A stretch of DNA of 12,099 bases from an uncultured Mediterraneibacter sp. (GTDB lineage: Bacteria > Bacillota > Clostridia > Lachnospirales > Lachnospiraceae): NCBI GenBank assembly GCA_934418295.1, contig CAKRWZ010000052.1:1-12099 (forward strand), written 5' to 3'. Position numbers and translations under genes: made by a program. Below are positions 1 through 6,228 of the stretch, piece after piece (the first letter of the stretch is position 1; every line of letters starts with the position of its first letter). The notes beneath the pieces are model-generated. The model was given only the letters and a program-made list of their open reading frames with translations, was not told the DNA's origin and ran no database searches.

Positions 1-10
1 ATTCGATATA

Positions 11-1261
11 TTAGTTGAATGCAGCGATGTCGATTCCATAAACTTCTGCCAGCATTGCAACATATCCTTCATATGTCTTAACCATATCTTCAACGTCAAC
101 CCACTCTTTCGGCTGATGTGCCTGGCTCTCAAGAGCTCCTGAATATCCGATTGTAGGAATTCCGTGAATTGCGCTTGTTGTACCACCATCTGTACCGAAC
201 TTCCAGTATTTAGCTGCAGGATTCTGTCCAAGTGAGCGCAGAGCCTTGAAGGATTTCTGTACGAATTCATTATCTTCCGGTGTAGCCCATGCCGGATGAT
301 ATTTTTTAACTTTGTTTGTATATCCTGTGTAAGATGTCTCTTCGTATACACGAGGCTCAACAGTAGCTTTGAAATCTGGCCATCTTGTCTTCAGGCGGGC
401 AAAGATTGCTTCGAACTCTGCCATAAGATCTTCAATACTCTGTCCCGGTGCGTATCTTCTGTCGATAGAAATTTCGCACTCATCCGGAATACAGCTAAGT
501 GTTCCGCCAGGTTTAACGATGCAGTTTGTAACTGTGATAGGTGTTGTTCCCACATTGTCCTGTCTCAGATCGATTCCTGTGTGGCTGAAGATATCCTGCA
601 GAACCGGTACCATATACTCAAGTGCGTTAACGCCCTGCTCCGGTGCTGAAGAATGTGCACACTTACCATATGTCTTAACAACCAGCTCAACTTTACCTCT
701 CTGTCCGATAGCCAGATCCAGTGAAGATGGCTCGCACAGGTATACGCAGTCAGCTTTGATGTTTTTCTCTGCCATTGTGTGTTCGAAGAAATATTCCATA
801 CCAAACATTTCTGCCGGCTCTTCCTGAACAACTCCAAGGAAGATCAAATCTCCCGGAAGTTTCTTTCCGCTCTTAACAACTTCTGCTGCAAATGCTTCAA
901 AAGCACAAACCTGAGCTGCAAGACCACCCTTAAGGTCAGAAATTCCTCTACCATGGAGCTTTCCGTCAACGATCTCCGGTTTGTAAGGCTCAAACGGAAG
1001 CCAGTTCTCAAGGTTACCCTCTGCAACAGCATCCATATGTCCGTTCAGCAGGATGTTCGGGCCAGTTCCGTCTCCTCTGATGATTGCGCAAACGTTGCCG
1101 GCGCCATCAGCAAAAACCTCATCAACACCCTCAACTTTTCCAAGTCTGTCAAGAAGGAATTTAGCAAAATCTCCTTCTTCGCATGTAAGGGATTTAATGG
1201 AAATCATATCTTTCATCAAGTCCACGAAATTCTCTCTTGTGTTCTCTACTACTTTAAGCAT
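11..1261 (-). CDS. ygeY: M20-family metallohydrolase, YgeY type (selenium-metabolism-linked hydrolase family)
   Basis: Predicted cytoplasmic two-metal amidohydrolase/peptidase of the M20 family, 416 residues. The expected metal-site residues are all visible: H75 and D77 in NGHMDA, D109 in GISDLKGG, the E147-E148 pair in VVQEEP, E177 in LCEPSS and H382 near the C-terminus in QAHQP. The YWKFGTDGG segment (352-360), QRGK (187-190) and the SIDRRY stretch (265-270) resemble what I remember of E. coli YgeY rather than DapE or ArgE; the true substrate is unknown. YgeY-type genes often sit in purine/selenium catabolic clusters, but the downstream side lies outside this window. I chose the ATG at 1261 because AGGAGAGG (1267-1274) stands 5 nt upstream. 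The reading frame stays open to 1402, but that 47-codon extension is Arg/Ser-rich, has no Shine-Dalgarno site and does not look like an M20 N-terminus. Family call firm; YgeY subfamily likely. Confidence 0.9.
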   Translation of the reverse strand: MLKVVENTRENFVDLMKDMISIKSLTCEEGDFAKFLLDRLGKVEGVDEVFADGAGNVCAIIRGDGTGPNILLNGHMDAVAEGNLENWLPFEPYKPEIVDGKLHGRGISDLKGGLAAQVCAFEAFAAEVVKSGKKLPGDLIFLGVVQEEPAEMFGMEYFFEHTMAEKNIKADCVYLCEPSSLDLAIGQRGKVELVVKTYGKCAHSSAPEQGVNALEYMVPVLQDIFSHTGIDLRQDNVGTTPITVTNCIVKPGGTLSCIPDECEISIDRRYAPGQSIEDLMAEFEAIFARLKTRWPDFKATVEPRVYEETSYTGYTNKVKKYHPAWATPEDNEFVQKSFKALRSLGQNPAAKYWKFGTDGGTTSAIHGIPTIGYSGALESQAHQPKEWVDVEDMVKTYEGYVAMLAEVYGIDIAAFN

Positions 1262-1285
1262 CTCTACCTCTCCTTTTATTTGTAT

Positions 1286-1291
1286 ATTATA
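1286..1291 (-). promoter_or_regulatory. possible proximal -10 (TATAAT) for the M20 hydrolase gene
   Basis: On the minus strand a perfect TATAAT lies in the palindrome ATATTATAATAT. It would start RNA around 1279, a short leader to the RBS at 1267-1274. The hexamer 17 bp upstream (GACGGA) is a very poor -35 and there is no TGn extension, so this may need an activator or may be a chance AT palindrome. Confidence 0.3.
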
Positions 1292-1510
1292 ATATGCATC
1301 ATTCCGGATCCGTCCGTCCGAAAGGCCTTTTCTCCTTCTGCCGGAGGAATGCCATCTCGAAAGCGCCGAATCATCGGTTCGTCGATAACATATTATTAAC
1401 AAAATGAAACAGCTTGCAGGCTTGCCTGCCGGTATGCTCTGTCCTTTTCACCCTTTTATACTTTGGCGCTGGACAAACGCTTTACTTACCCTTGCTTAAC
1501 TGTTTATAAT

Positions 1511-1539
1511 CTTAATCCCTTGTCCAACACAAATGTCAA
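1511..1539 (-). promoter_or_regulatory. promoter/operator-like repeat, copy B (proximal)
   Basis: Read on the minus strand: a consensus -35 TTGACA (1534-1539), a 17-bp spacer holding the imperfect dyad TTGTGTTGGACAA (TTGT...ACAA arms), then ATTAAG at the -10 position (3 of 6 matches). A better TATAAA lies about 8 bp further downstream, 18 bp from TTGTGT. It matches copy A 269 bp away at 26 of 29 positions, so it is unlikely to be random. An RNA started here would carry a leader of about 240 nt before the M20 hydrolase start. The regulator is unknown. Confidence 0.5.
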
Positions 1540-1779
1540 CATTATTAACAATTTTTTGTGTTTTTCCGTTCCTTTTCCGTCAAATCAACCAACACTCATC
1601 TCGGCATAACCCTCTTTCTTTCCTAATTATCAGGCTTTTTCGGGGCTTTTCTTTTTATATTGCATTTATACTACAAAATATTTATACCGGTCTTTTCTTC
1701 ACAAAATCCTCATTTAAGACACTTCTTTTTCTTTTGAAAAAACCCGAAAATTCATTCCTTTTCCAAAAATTTCCATCCC

Positions 1780-1808
1780 CTTAAACCCTTGTCTAGCACA
1801 AATGTCAA
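1780..1808 (-). promoter_or_regulatory. promoter/operator-like repeat, copy A (distal)
   Basis: Minus-strand -35 TTGACA (1803-1808), a 17-bp spacer with TTGTGCTAGACAA, and TTTAAG at the -10 position (4 of 6 matches). Only three positions of 29 differ from copy B. The location of the dyad between the -35 and -10 elements is typical of a repressor site that blocks polymerase, which is inference. The sequences flanking the 29 bp do not match copy B, so the similarity is confined to the module itself. Confidence 0.5.
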
Positions 1809-1876
1809 TAGTTCCAATTTTTTATCTTATTTTTTTATTTTTTCGTGATTTTACACATTCTGCACAAATATTAGAC

Positions 1877-1890
1877 TTGTGTTAGACGAG
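1877..1890 (+). repeat. third, inverted copy of the operator-like motif
   Basis: The plus strand reads TTGTGTTAGACGAG, one mismatch in 14 from the TTGTGYTRGACAAG core shared by the two minus-strand repeats, but without the adjoining TTGACA. A TTAGAC hexamer occurs just before it (1871-1876) and again within it (1882-1887). A shorter match, CTGGACAA, occurs on the plus strand at 1469-1476. These may be further binding sites of the same protein or chance matches. Confidence 0.3.
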
Positions 1891-1970
1891 ATGCGCTCCT
1901 CTTTTGGTCACATTACACAAGAGCACTGATTTTATGGCGTTTATGGCATTCCCGTTGCTTTATCGTCACT

Positions 1971-2750
1971 TCAATACGTCCTCAACACTTGGATCATACG
2001 GACTATGGACACTCCGTACTCTTCTGCCGTTGCCCATCCCGCACCTGTCGGATTTTCTTTTTGTCCCAGCCATTCCACATAAGGCGCCGACCCTCTGGCC
2101 ACGTAAGTATAACGCGTATCTGCACACGCATTTACCAGTTCTTCCTGTGAAGCATAAGCTTTTAAGTGTTGGATCTGTGCTCTCACACCGGTACGCACAT
2201 CCTGAAATGACTCTCCCGGCGTTCCCGCTCCGGTCGTTCCCAAACCCGCAAAATTATACTGTTCGATTTTGGCATCTCCGCCAAATTGCAGCCACCCGGT
2301 TTCTTTCATTGCCTGCACATAGGCCACCTCCGCCCGTACTCCTTCCGCCTGTGCTTCTTCTATATATATCTGGCAGAAAGCTCCGATGTCCGGCGCACCT
2401 CCTTTTCCCAGAATTTCAGAGGGGTATATCTGCCCGGAATCCTCGTAATATCGAACCATTTGTTCCCGCGTGACCGGACTGTCTCCCATGATCGGGTATT
2501 GTCCCGGAGCGATCGTTTCCTGCGCTTCCTGAGTTTTTGTTTCCTGCGTCTTTCCCGTTTCCAGATTTTTTTCTTTTTTCGGCGTTTTGTCAGAAACATC
2601 TTTCGAAGCTTTTTTCTCATTTCCGTCCAACACTCTCCCGCCTATTGCCACCACAAGGACCAACGCTGCTGCCAGCAGCATTTCCCTGAAAATCATTTTT
2701 CGTCTGTTATTCAAAAATCCAGATCCTTTCTCTTTGTAAATCAGGAACAT
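1971..2750 (-). CDS. membrane-anchored glucosaminidase-domain protein (cell-wall hydrolase)
   Basis: Predicted peptidoglycan hydrolase of the glucosaminidase (GH73-like) superfamily, 259 residues as called. The order is: short basic N-terminus, one hydrophobic segment (about 23-39, signal anchor or uncleaved signal), a polar Lys/Glu/Thr/Gln linker (about 43-80) with repeated TQE/QET units, then the catalytic domain (about 120-259). The domain has the family look of AEVAYVQAMKETGWLQFGG; E150 is the likely catalytic acid, and NFAGLG (166-171) fits the usual NxFGI-like turn. The start is uncertain. The ATG at 2750 has only a weak AGGG 4-8 nt upstream; an in-frame TTG at 2714 has GAAAGGA about 9 nt upstream and keeps the hydrophobic segment; an ATG at 2696 is also possible. 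It would act outside the membrane, in wall turnover or separation. It follows the asparaginase operon but a terminator lies between them. Confidence 0.85.
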   Translation of the reverse strand: MFLIYKEKGSGFLNNRRKMIFREMLLAAALVLVVAIGGRVLDGNEKKASKDVSDKTPKKEKNLETGKTQETKTQEAQETIAPGQYPIMGDSPVTREQMVRYYEDSGQIYPSEILGKGGAPDIGAFCQIYIEEAQAEGVRAEVAYVQAMKETGWLQFGGDAKIEQYNFAGLGTTGAGTPGESFQDVRTGVRAQIQHLKAYASQEELVNACADTRYTYVARGSAPYVEWLGQKENPTGAGWATAEEYGVSIVRMIQVLRTY

Positions 2751-2798
2751 TGATCCCTAAACCTATAAACCGGAACCATTGTCCTCATAAATCAAAAT

Positions 2799-2826
2799 AT
2801 GCTCCCGAAACAAATTTCAGAAGCAT
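2799..2826 (-). terminator. Rho-independent terminator after the asparaginase gene
   Basis: On the minus strand ATGCTTCTGAAA pairs with TTTCGGGAGCAT through 12 bp (two G-U pairs) around a TTTG loop and is followed by ATTTTGATTTAT. It begins 10 bp beyond the asparaginase stop codon. The plus strand is also followed by a T-rich run, so it could work in both directions. Confidence 0.85.
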
Positions 2827-2836
2827 TATTTCAATT

Positions 2837-3799
2837 TTATCTGCTATCCTCTTTTTTCTTTCCCAGAAGCCACATCATTTCCGCTACAGCTTCTTCTATT
2901 GTCTTCTCTTTACATTCCAGAATTCCAGTCTTTTCCCGCACTTCTTTTCCCACTTCATAACGATCCATGTCCGTTCCTTCCCAAAGTACCTGGGTCGCCA
3001 TCATAGTCAGCCATCCTTTTTTCTTTCGCTCCTGCATGCAGCGGTAAAAGGTACCCCGCAGGTAAAGCGGTATGCCACCGGTTCCAAATCCTTCCAAGAT
3101 CACCCCCGGCGTCTGCTCCAGCACTTGAAAAAAAATCCGCTCCGGAAACCCCGGTGTCAGCTTCAGCACACAGACATCCGGTTCCATATTATAAAAAAAG
3201 ACCGGACGGTCATCTGTTTGTTTTCTTTCTTTTTTATTTTTATCCCAGAAAACTTGTCCGTTTTTTATCCGCCCCAATTCTGTGCGGTTAATGCTGGCAA
3301 AGGCATCGAAACTTTTCGTCTTCACCTTTTTTGCTCCTCTGCCGTCGATCACTTTTCCGTGAAATACCACACTGACTCCTTCTGACCGGTCATCTGCCGC
3401 GCACAGAAAAGCATCTTTTATATTTCGGACCGCATCCGTTCCCGGTACCTGGATAGGAAGCTGGGAGCCTGTCAATACGATAGCCTTTTTATTATTTTGT
3501 ACCATATAAGAAAGAGCTGCCGCCGTATAGGCCATCGTGTCTGTCCCGTGGCTGATTACGAATCCGTCAAAATCTGCATAGGCTTCTTCTATGATCCTGG
3601 TCAGGATCTTCCATTCTCTCCACGCAATATTGGTGCTATCTTCTCCGAAAGGCTGGACCACCTCTATCTCACCGATTTCTTCAAGCTCCGGAACACATTT
3701 CAACAGGGCTGCCGCCGACAATCTGGGTTTCAGTCCCCTTTCTGTCGCCTCCGATGCGATCGTCCCTCCGGTGGCGATCATCTTGATTCTTTTTCGCAT
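2837..3799 (-). CDS. L-asparaginase (type I-like, cytoplasmic)
   Basis: Hydrolyses asparagine to aspartate and ammonia. The 320-residue length is usual for the family, and no signal peptide is present, so it is likely the cytoplasmic form. Signatures are clear: ATGGTIAS at 9-16 with the first catalytic Thr at T13, DSTNI (54-58), and SHGTDTM (83-89) with T86-D87. TGSQLP (110-115) and the RGAKKVKT stretch carrying the likely active-site Lys also fit. The C-terminus is Lys/Glu-rich. Its ATG follows the HD hydrolase stop codon by only 5 bp, and its RBS (GGAGAG, 3810-3815) lies inside the last codons of that gene, so the two are almost certainly co-transcribed and probably translationally coupled. 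A strong terminator follows. A related amidase specificity cannot be excluded. Confidence 0.93.
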   Translation of the reverse strand: MRKRIKMIATGGTIASEATERGLKPRLSAAALLKCVPELEEIGEIEVVQPFGEDSTNIAWREWKILTRIIEEAYADFDGFVISHGTDTMAYTAAALSYMVQNNKKAIVLTGSQLPIQVPGTDAVRNIKDAFLCAADDRSEGVSVVFHGKVIDGRGAKKVKTKSFDAFASINRTELGRIKNGQVFWDKNKKERKQTDDRPVFFYNMEPDVCVLKLTPGFPERIFFQVLEQTPGVILEGFGTGGIPLYLRGTFYRCMQERKKKGWLTMMATQVLWEGTDMDRYEVGKEVREKTGILECKEKTIEEAVAEMMWLLGKKKEDSR

Positions 3800-3804
3800 T
3801 GATT

Positions 3805-4347
3805 TTACTCTCCGAAATTTTTAGCGACCAGCTTACAGTACTCCTCATAAGCTTCCACGCCTTCAAAACTCTCTTTCAGGGAATCCCGTACACCTTTGTA
3901 ATACCAGGCGATGGTTTCCTTTTTCTTCATCCGGAAACGAAGCCACAGCTCCTCCCCGCACACCGGATAATCCCGGTCGATGTCCCGCATATTGGACAGC
4001 TTGTCCGCCAACGCGACCATCTGCACTTCTTTCGGCGCTGTTTTCAGATGTTCGATCGTGTTTCCCTTCCGTTCTCTCCAAGTCTTGGATTTATCTTCGC
4101 TCTCCTGTGCTACAATAGAAGCCACCCGCTCCCCAAACTCTTCCGCCAGGATCTCTTCCGTGATCTGCGGGCAATCTTCTATCGTATCATGCAATACCGC
4201 AGCGCTGATGATATCTTCATCTCTTGTCATGGAGGCAACAATATCGCACACTTCGATCGGATGTACAATATATGGTCTCGATGTTCCTTTCCTGAATTGT
4301 CCCTCGTGTGCCTTGGTGGCAAAAGCAATCGCTTTATCTACACTCAT
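3805..4347 (-). CDS. single-domain HD phosphohydrolase, Mesh1/SAH-like (p)ppGpp hydrolase
   Basis: A 180-residue protein made only of the RelA/SpoT-type HD domain, with no synthetase, TGS or ACT domain. Seen in order: KAHEGQFRKG (12-21), PYIVHP (25-30, ligand H29), AAVLHDTIEDC (49-59, HD at H53-D54 and the catalytic ED at E57-D58), and ALADKLSNMRD (112-122, ligand D115). These are the Mn-binding and hydrolytic residues of the small alarmone hydrolases, so the likely role is removal of the 3'-pyrophosphate from (p)ppGpp; animal Mesh1 also acts on NADPH, so a nucleotide substrate other than ppGpp is possible. Start at ATG 4347 with GGAGG at 4356-4360, 8 nt away. It is first in an operon with the asparaginase and is driven by a near-consensus promoter. 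Confidence 0.88.
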   Translation of the reverse strand: MSVDKAIAFATKAHEGQFRKGTSRPYIVHPIEVCDIVASMTRDEDIISAAVLHDTIEDCPQITEEILAEEFGERVASIVAQESEDKSKTWRERKGNTIEHLKTAPKEVQMVALADKLSNMRDIDRDYPVCGEELWLRFRMKKKETIAWYYKGVRDSLKESFEGVEAYEEYCKLVAKNFGE

Positions 4348-4382
4348 CTACCGTTCCTCCGCTCTCTCTTTCTCTATCTACT

Positions 4383-4410
4383 ATTATACGTTTTCCCGCT
4401 TTCCCGTCAA
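4383..4410 (-). promoter_or_regulatory. sigma-A promoter of the HD hydrolase-asparaginase operon
   Basis: Minus strand: -35 TTGACG (4405-4410), 16-bp spacer, -10 TATAAT (4383-4388). The predicted start is about 30 nt before the ATG at 4347, leaving a short purine-rich leader that carries the GGAGG. Confidence 0.8.
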
Positions 4411-4438
4411 CCTCAGAATCTTTCCTTTTTCCTCATGC

Positions 4439-4468
4439 TTGACGAAAATGTGAAAAATATACTATATT
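4439..4468 (+). promoter_or_regulatory. sigma-A promoter of the SDR-permease operon
   Basis: Plus strand: -35 TTGACG (4439-4444), 18-bp spacer, -10 TATATT (4463-4468). It is divergent from the HD hydrolase promoter, with the two -35 boxes 28 bp apart. The resulting leader of about 50 nt contains a small TGCGG/CCGCA stem (4478-4496) of unclear meaning. Confidence 0.7.
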
Positions 4469-4526
4469 AAATAGCAGTGCGGACTTTTGTGCCGCATTCC
4501 TAACGTTTTTACAAGGAGCTATGATC

Positions 4527-5270
4527 ATGAAGAAGAAAAATGTTCTTATCACCGGAGCTTCCAGAGGCATCGGCATGGCTTGTGCACGTCGTTTCGCCAA
4601 AAGGAACACCGGAGTAGATTACCGTCTGTTTCTGAACTGCCACTCTTCTGTCCGGGAATTGGAAAATCTTTGCAGTGAACTGTCTGCACAAGGCGTATTC
4701 TGCTTTTCCGTTCCGGGCGATGTGGGTGATTCCGGGCAGATCCATACTATATTCGACACCATAGAACAGCATTGCGAGGGCATCGACATTTTGATAAACA
4801 ATGCCGGCATTTCCCATATCGGACTGCTCAGCGATCTGACCGACGACGAATGGGACCGCATCCTTCGCACCAACCTTTCTTCTGCTTTTTATACTTGCAG
4901 GCGGGCGATTCCTCATATGGTATCAGAAAAAGCAGGCAAAATCCTGAACATTTCTTCTATGTGGGGCCGGACGGGCGCTTCCTGCGAAGCCGCTTACTCT
5001 GCTTCCAAAGCCGGTCTGCAGGGACTGACCATGGCACTGGCAAAAGAGCTTGCCCCAAGCAACATACAGGTCAACGCCATTGCATGCGGTGTGATCGATA
5101 CAGTTATGAACCAATGCCTGTCTCCGGACGAACGGAAGGCATTGGAAGACGAAATTCCGGCAGGGCGTTTCGGAACACCTGAAGAGGTGGCAGAGCTGGT
5201 CTTTCAGCTTGCCTGTGCACCCGAGTATCTGACCGGACAAATCATTGGACTAGACGGAGGTTTTATCTGA
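4527..5270 (+). CDS. short-chain dehydrogenase/reductase (SDR), FabG-like
   Basis: NAD(P)-dependent oxidoreductase of the classical SDR family, 247 residues. Numbered from the ATG at 4527: cofactor loop TGASRGIG (9-16), GDV (64-66), NNAG (91-94), N116 in RTNLS, the catalytic Ser in NISSMWG (S144), and YSASK (Y157, K161). The C-terminal GQIIGLDGGF is typical of FabG-type proteins. R13 after TGAS suggests a preference for NADP(H). The substrate is unknown; it is not beside other fatty-acid genes, so 3-oxoacyl-ACP reductase activity is only one option. Two in-frame ATGs occur; 4527 is preferred because AAGGAG (4513-4518) stands 8 nt upstream, against 2 nt for the ATG at 4521. It is the first gene of a two-gene operon. 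Confidence 0.92.
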   Translation: MKKKNVLITGASRGIGMACARRFAKRNTGVDYRLFLNCHSSVRELENLCSELSAQGVFCFSVPGDVGDSGQIHTIFDTIEQHCEGIDILINNAGISHIGLLSDLTDDEWDRILRTNLSSAFYTCRRAIPHMVSEKAGKILNISSMWGRTGASCEAAYSASKAGLQGLTMALAKELAPSNIQVNAIACGVIDTVMNQCLSPDERKALEDEIPAGRFGTPEEVAELVFQLACAPEYLTGQIIGLDGGFI

Positions 5271-5271
5271 C

Positions 5272-6213
5272 ATGAGCAAAAAACTAAAGACAAACTTGTT
5301 ACTTCTTCTGACCGCCATGATCTGGGGCTTCGCTTTCGTGGCCCAGCAGATGGGAATGGACTATATCGGTCCTTTCACTTTTGCGGCGATCCGATTTTTC
5401 ATCGGATTTCTGGCATTGCTTCCCGTCATCTGGATCACGGATAAAAAAAGAGCACAGAGCGCTTCCGTTTCCAGTTCTGTTTCCGGCGATAAAGCAGATA
5501 CATCCACTCCTGTTTCCGAAAAAACAGACCGCCGTCTGCTTCTGACAGGAGGTCTTTGCTGCGGAATCTCTCTGGGACTTGCCTCTGCCGTCCAGCAGCT
5601 GGCACTCACCACTTCTCCGGCCGGAAAGGTGGGCTTTTTGACCGCACTGTATATTCTTTTCGTCCCGATTCTCGGGATTTTTCTAAAGAAAAAAATCGGA
5701 TTAAAAATCTGGCTCAGCGTTGCCATCGCCATCGTCGGCATGTATCTGCTCTGCATCACAGACAGTTTTTCTCTGAAACCCGGCGATAGCCTTGCGCTGC
5801 TTGGTTCCGTTATCTTTGCGATCCAAATGCTTTTTGCCGACCACTTTTCTCCAAAATTGAATGGACTGAAGCTTTCCTGCTCTCAGTTTCTGGTGGCTTC
5901 CGTCCTCAATTTCATTTTAATGCTGATCTGGGAAACGCCAAACATTTCCGGCATTCTTTCCGCAGTGGTACCGCTTTTTTACACCGGACTTCTCTCCAGT
6001 GCAGTCGGCTACACCCTGCAGATCATTGCACAGAAGGATTCTCCGCCGGCCGTGGCCGCATTGATCCTGAGTCTGGAATCCGTTTTTTCAGTCATCGGTG
6101 CCTGGCTCATCCTGCATCAGACCATGTCCCTTCGGGAAACTTTCGGCTGCCTTTTCATGTTTGCCGCAATCATCCTGGCTCAACTGCCGGGGCTGGCAAG
6201 AAAATCCGCCTAA
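5272..6213 (+). CDS. DMT-superfamily permease (EamA family)
   Basis: Integral membrane transporter of the drug/metabolite superfamily, 313 residues. Two EamA repeats are visible (about 8-137 and 147-307), giving about ten membrane helices; the first repeat opens with LTAMIWGFAFVAQQ, typical of the family. Substrates range from amino acids to amines and nucleotide precursors and cannot be told from sequence. Between helices 2 and 3 is a Ser/Thr/Lys-rich hydrophilic loop (about 57-88) longer than usual. The ATG comes one base after the SDR stop codon, and its RBS (GGAGG, 5256-5260) lies inside the SDR gene, so translation is probably coupled. The permease may carry the substrate or product of the SDR; this is inference. 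Its stop is 15 bp from that of the convergent MATE gene. Confidence 0.9.
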   Translation: MSKKLKTNLLLLLTAMIWGFAFVAQQMGMDYIGPFTFAAIRFFIGFLALLPVIWITDKKRAQSASVSSSVSGDKADTSTPVSEKTDRRLLLTGGLCCGISLGLASAVQQLALTTSPAGKVGFLTALYILFVPILGIFLKKKIGLKIWLSVAIAIVGMYLLCITDSFSLKPGDSLALLGSVIFAIQMLFADHFSPKLNGLKLSCSQFLVASVLNFILMLIWETPNISGILSAVVPLFYTGLLSSAVGYTLQIIAQKDSPPAVAALILSLESVFSVIGAWLILHQTMSLRETFGCLFMFAAIILAQLPGLARKSA

Positions 6214-6228
6214 AGAGCTCCTGAGCGT

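Larger units (their letters stand above)
1262..1970. other. 709-bp gene-free stretch between the M20 hydrolase and glucosaminidase genes
   Basis: No credible gene is present on either strand. The part next to the hydrolase gene (about 1300-1480) has balanced base composition and short inverted repeats. In transcript sense these include GCAGG-CAAG-CCTGC at about 1417-1430, CCGA-TGAT-TCGG at about 1365-1376, and a CATTCC/GGAATG pairing that brackets about 1300-1352. The part from about 1490 to 1870 is strongly AT-rich and holds two 29-bp direct repeats with promoter-like character (entered separately). No known riboswitch class was recognised. No convincing terminator for the glucosaminidase gene was seen directly after 1971. 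Confidence 0.6.

Noticed and set aside
1262..1402. In-frame 47-codon N-terminal extension of the M20 hydrolase
   Set aside because: No RBS at its start, composition unlike the family, while AGGAGAGG stands 5 nt before the internal ATG at 1261.
1631..1650. GC-rich GGCTTTTTCGGGGCTTTT considered as a terminator
   Set aside because: It is a direct, not inverted, repeat of GGCTTTT and cannot form the needed stem.
1533..1784. Plus-strand 83-codon reading frame in the AT-rich spacer
   Set aside because: Phe/Leu/Ser-rich translation of T-rich DNA, no RBS, overlaps the proximal promoter-like repeat; not a credible protein.
4478..4496. TGCGG/CCGCA stem in the SDR leader as a riboswitch or attenuator
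   Set aside because: Only 5 bp with a 9-nt loop and no T-run; too weak to support a regulatory call.
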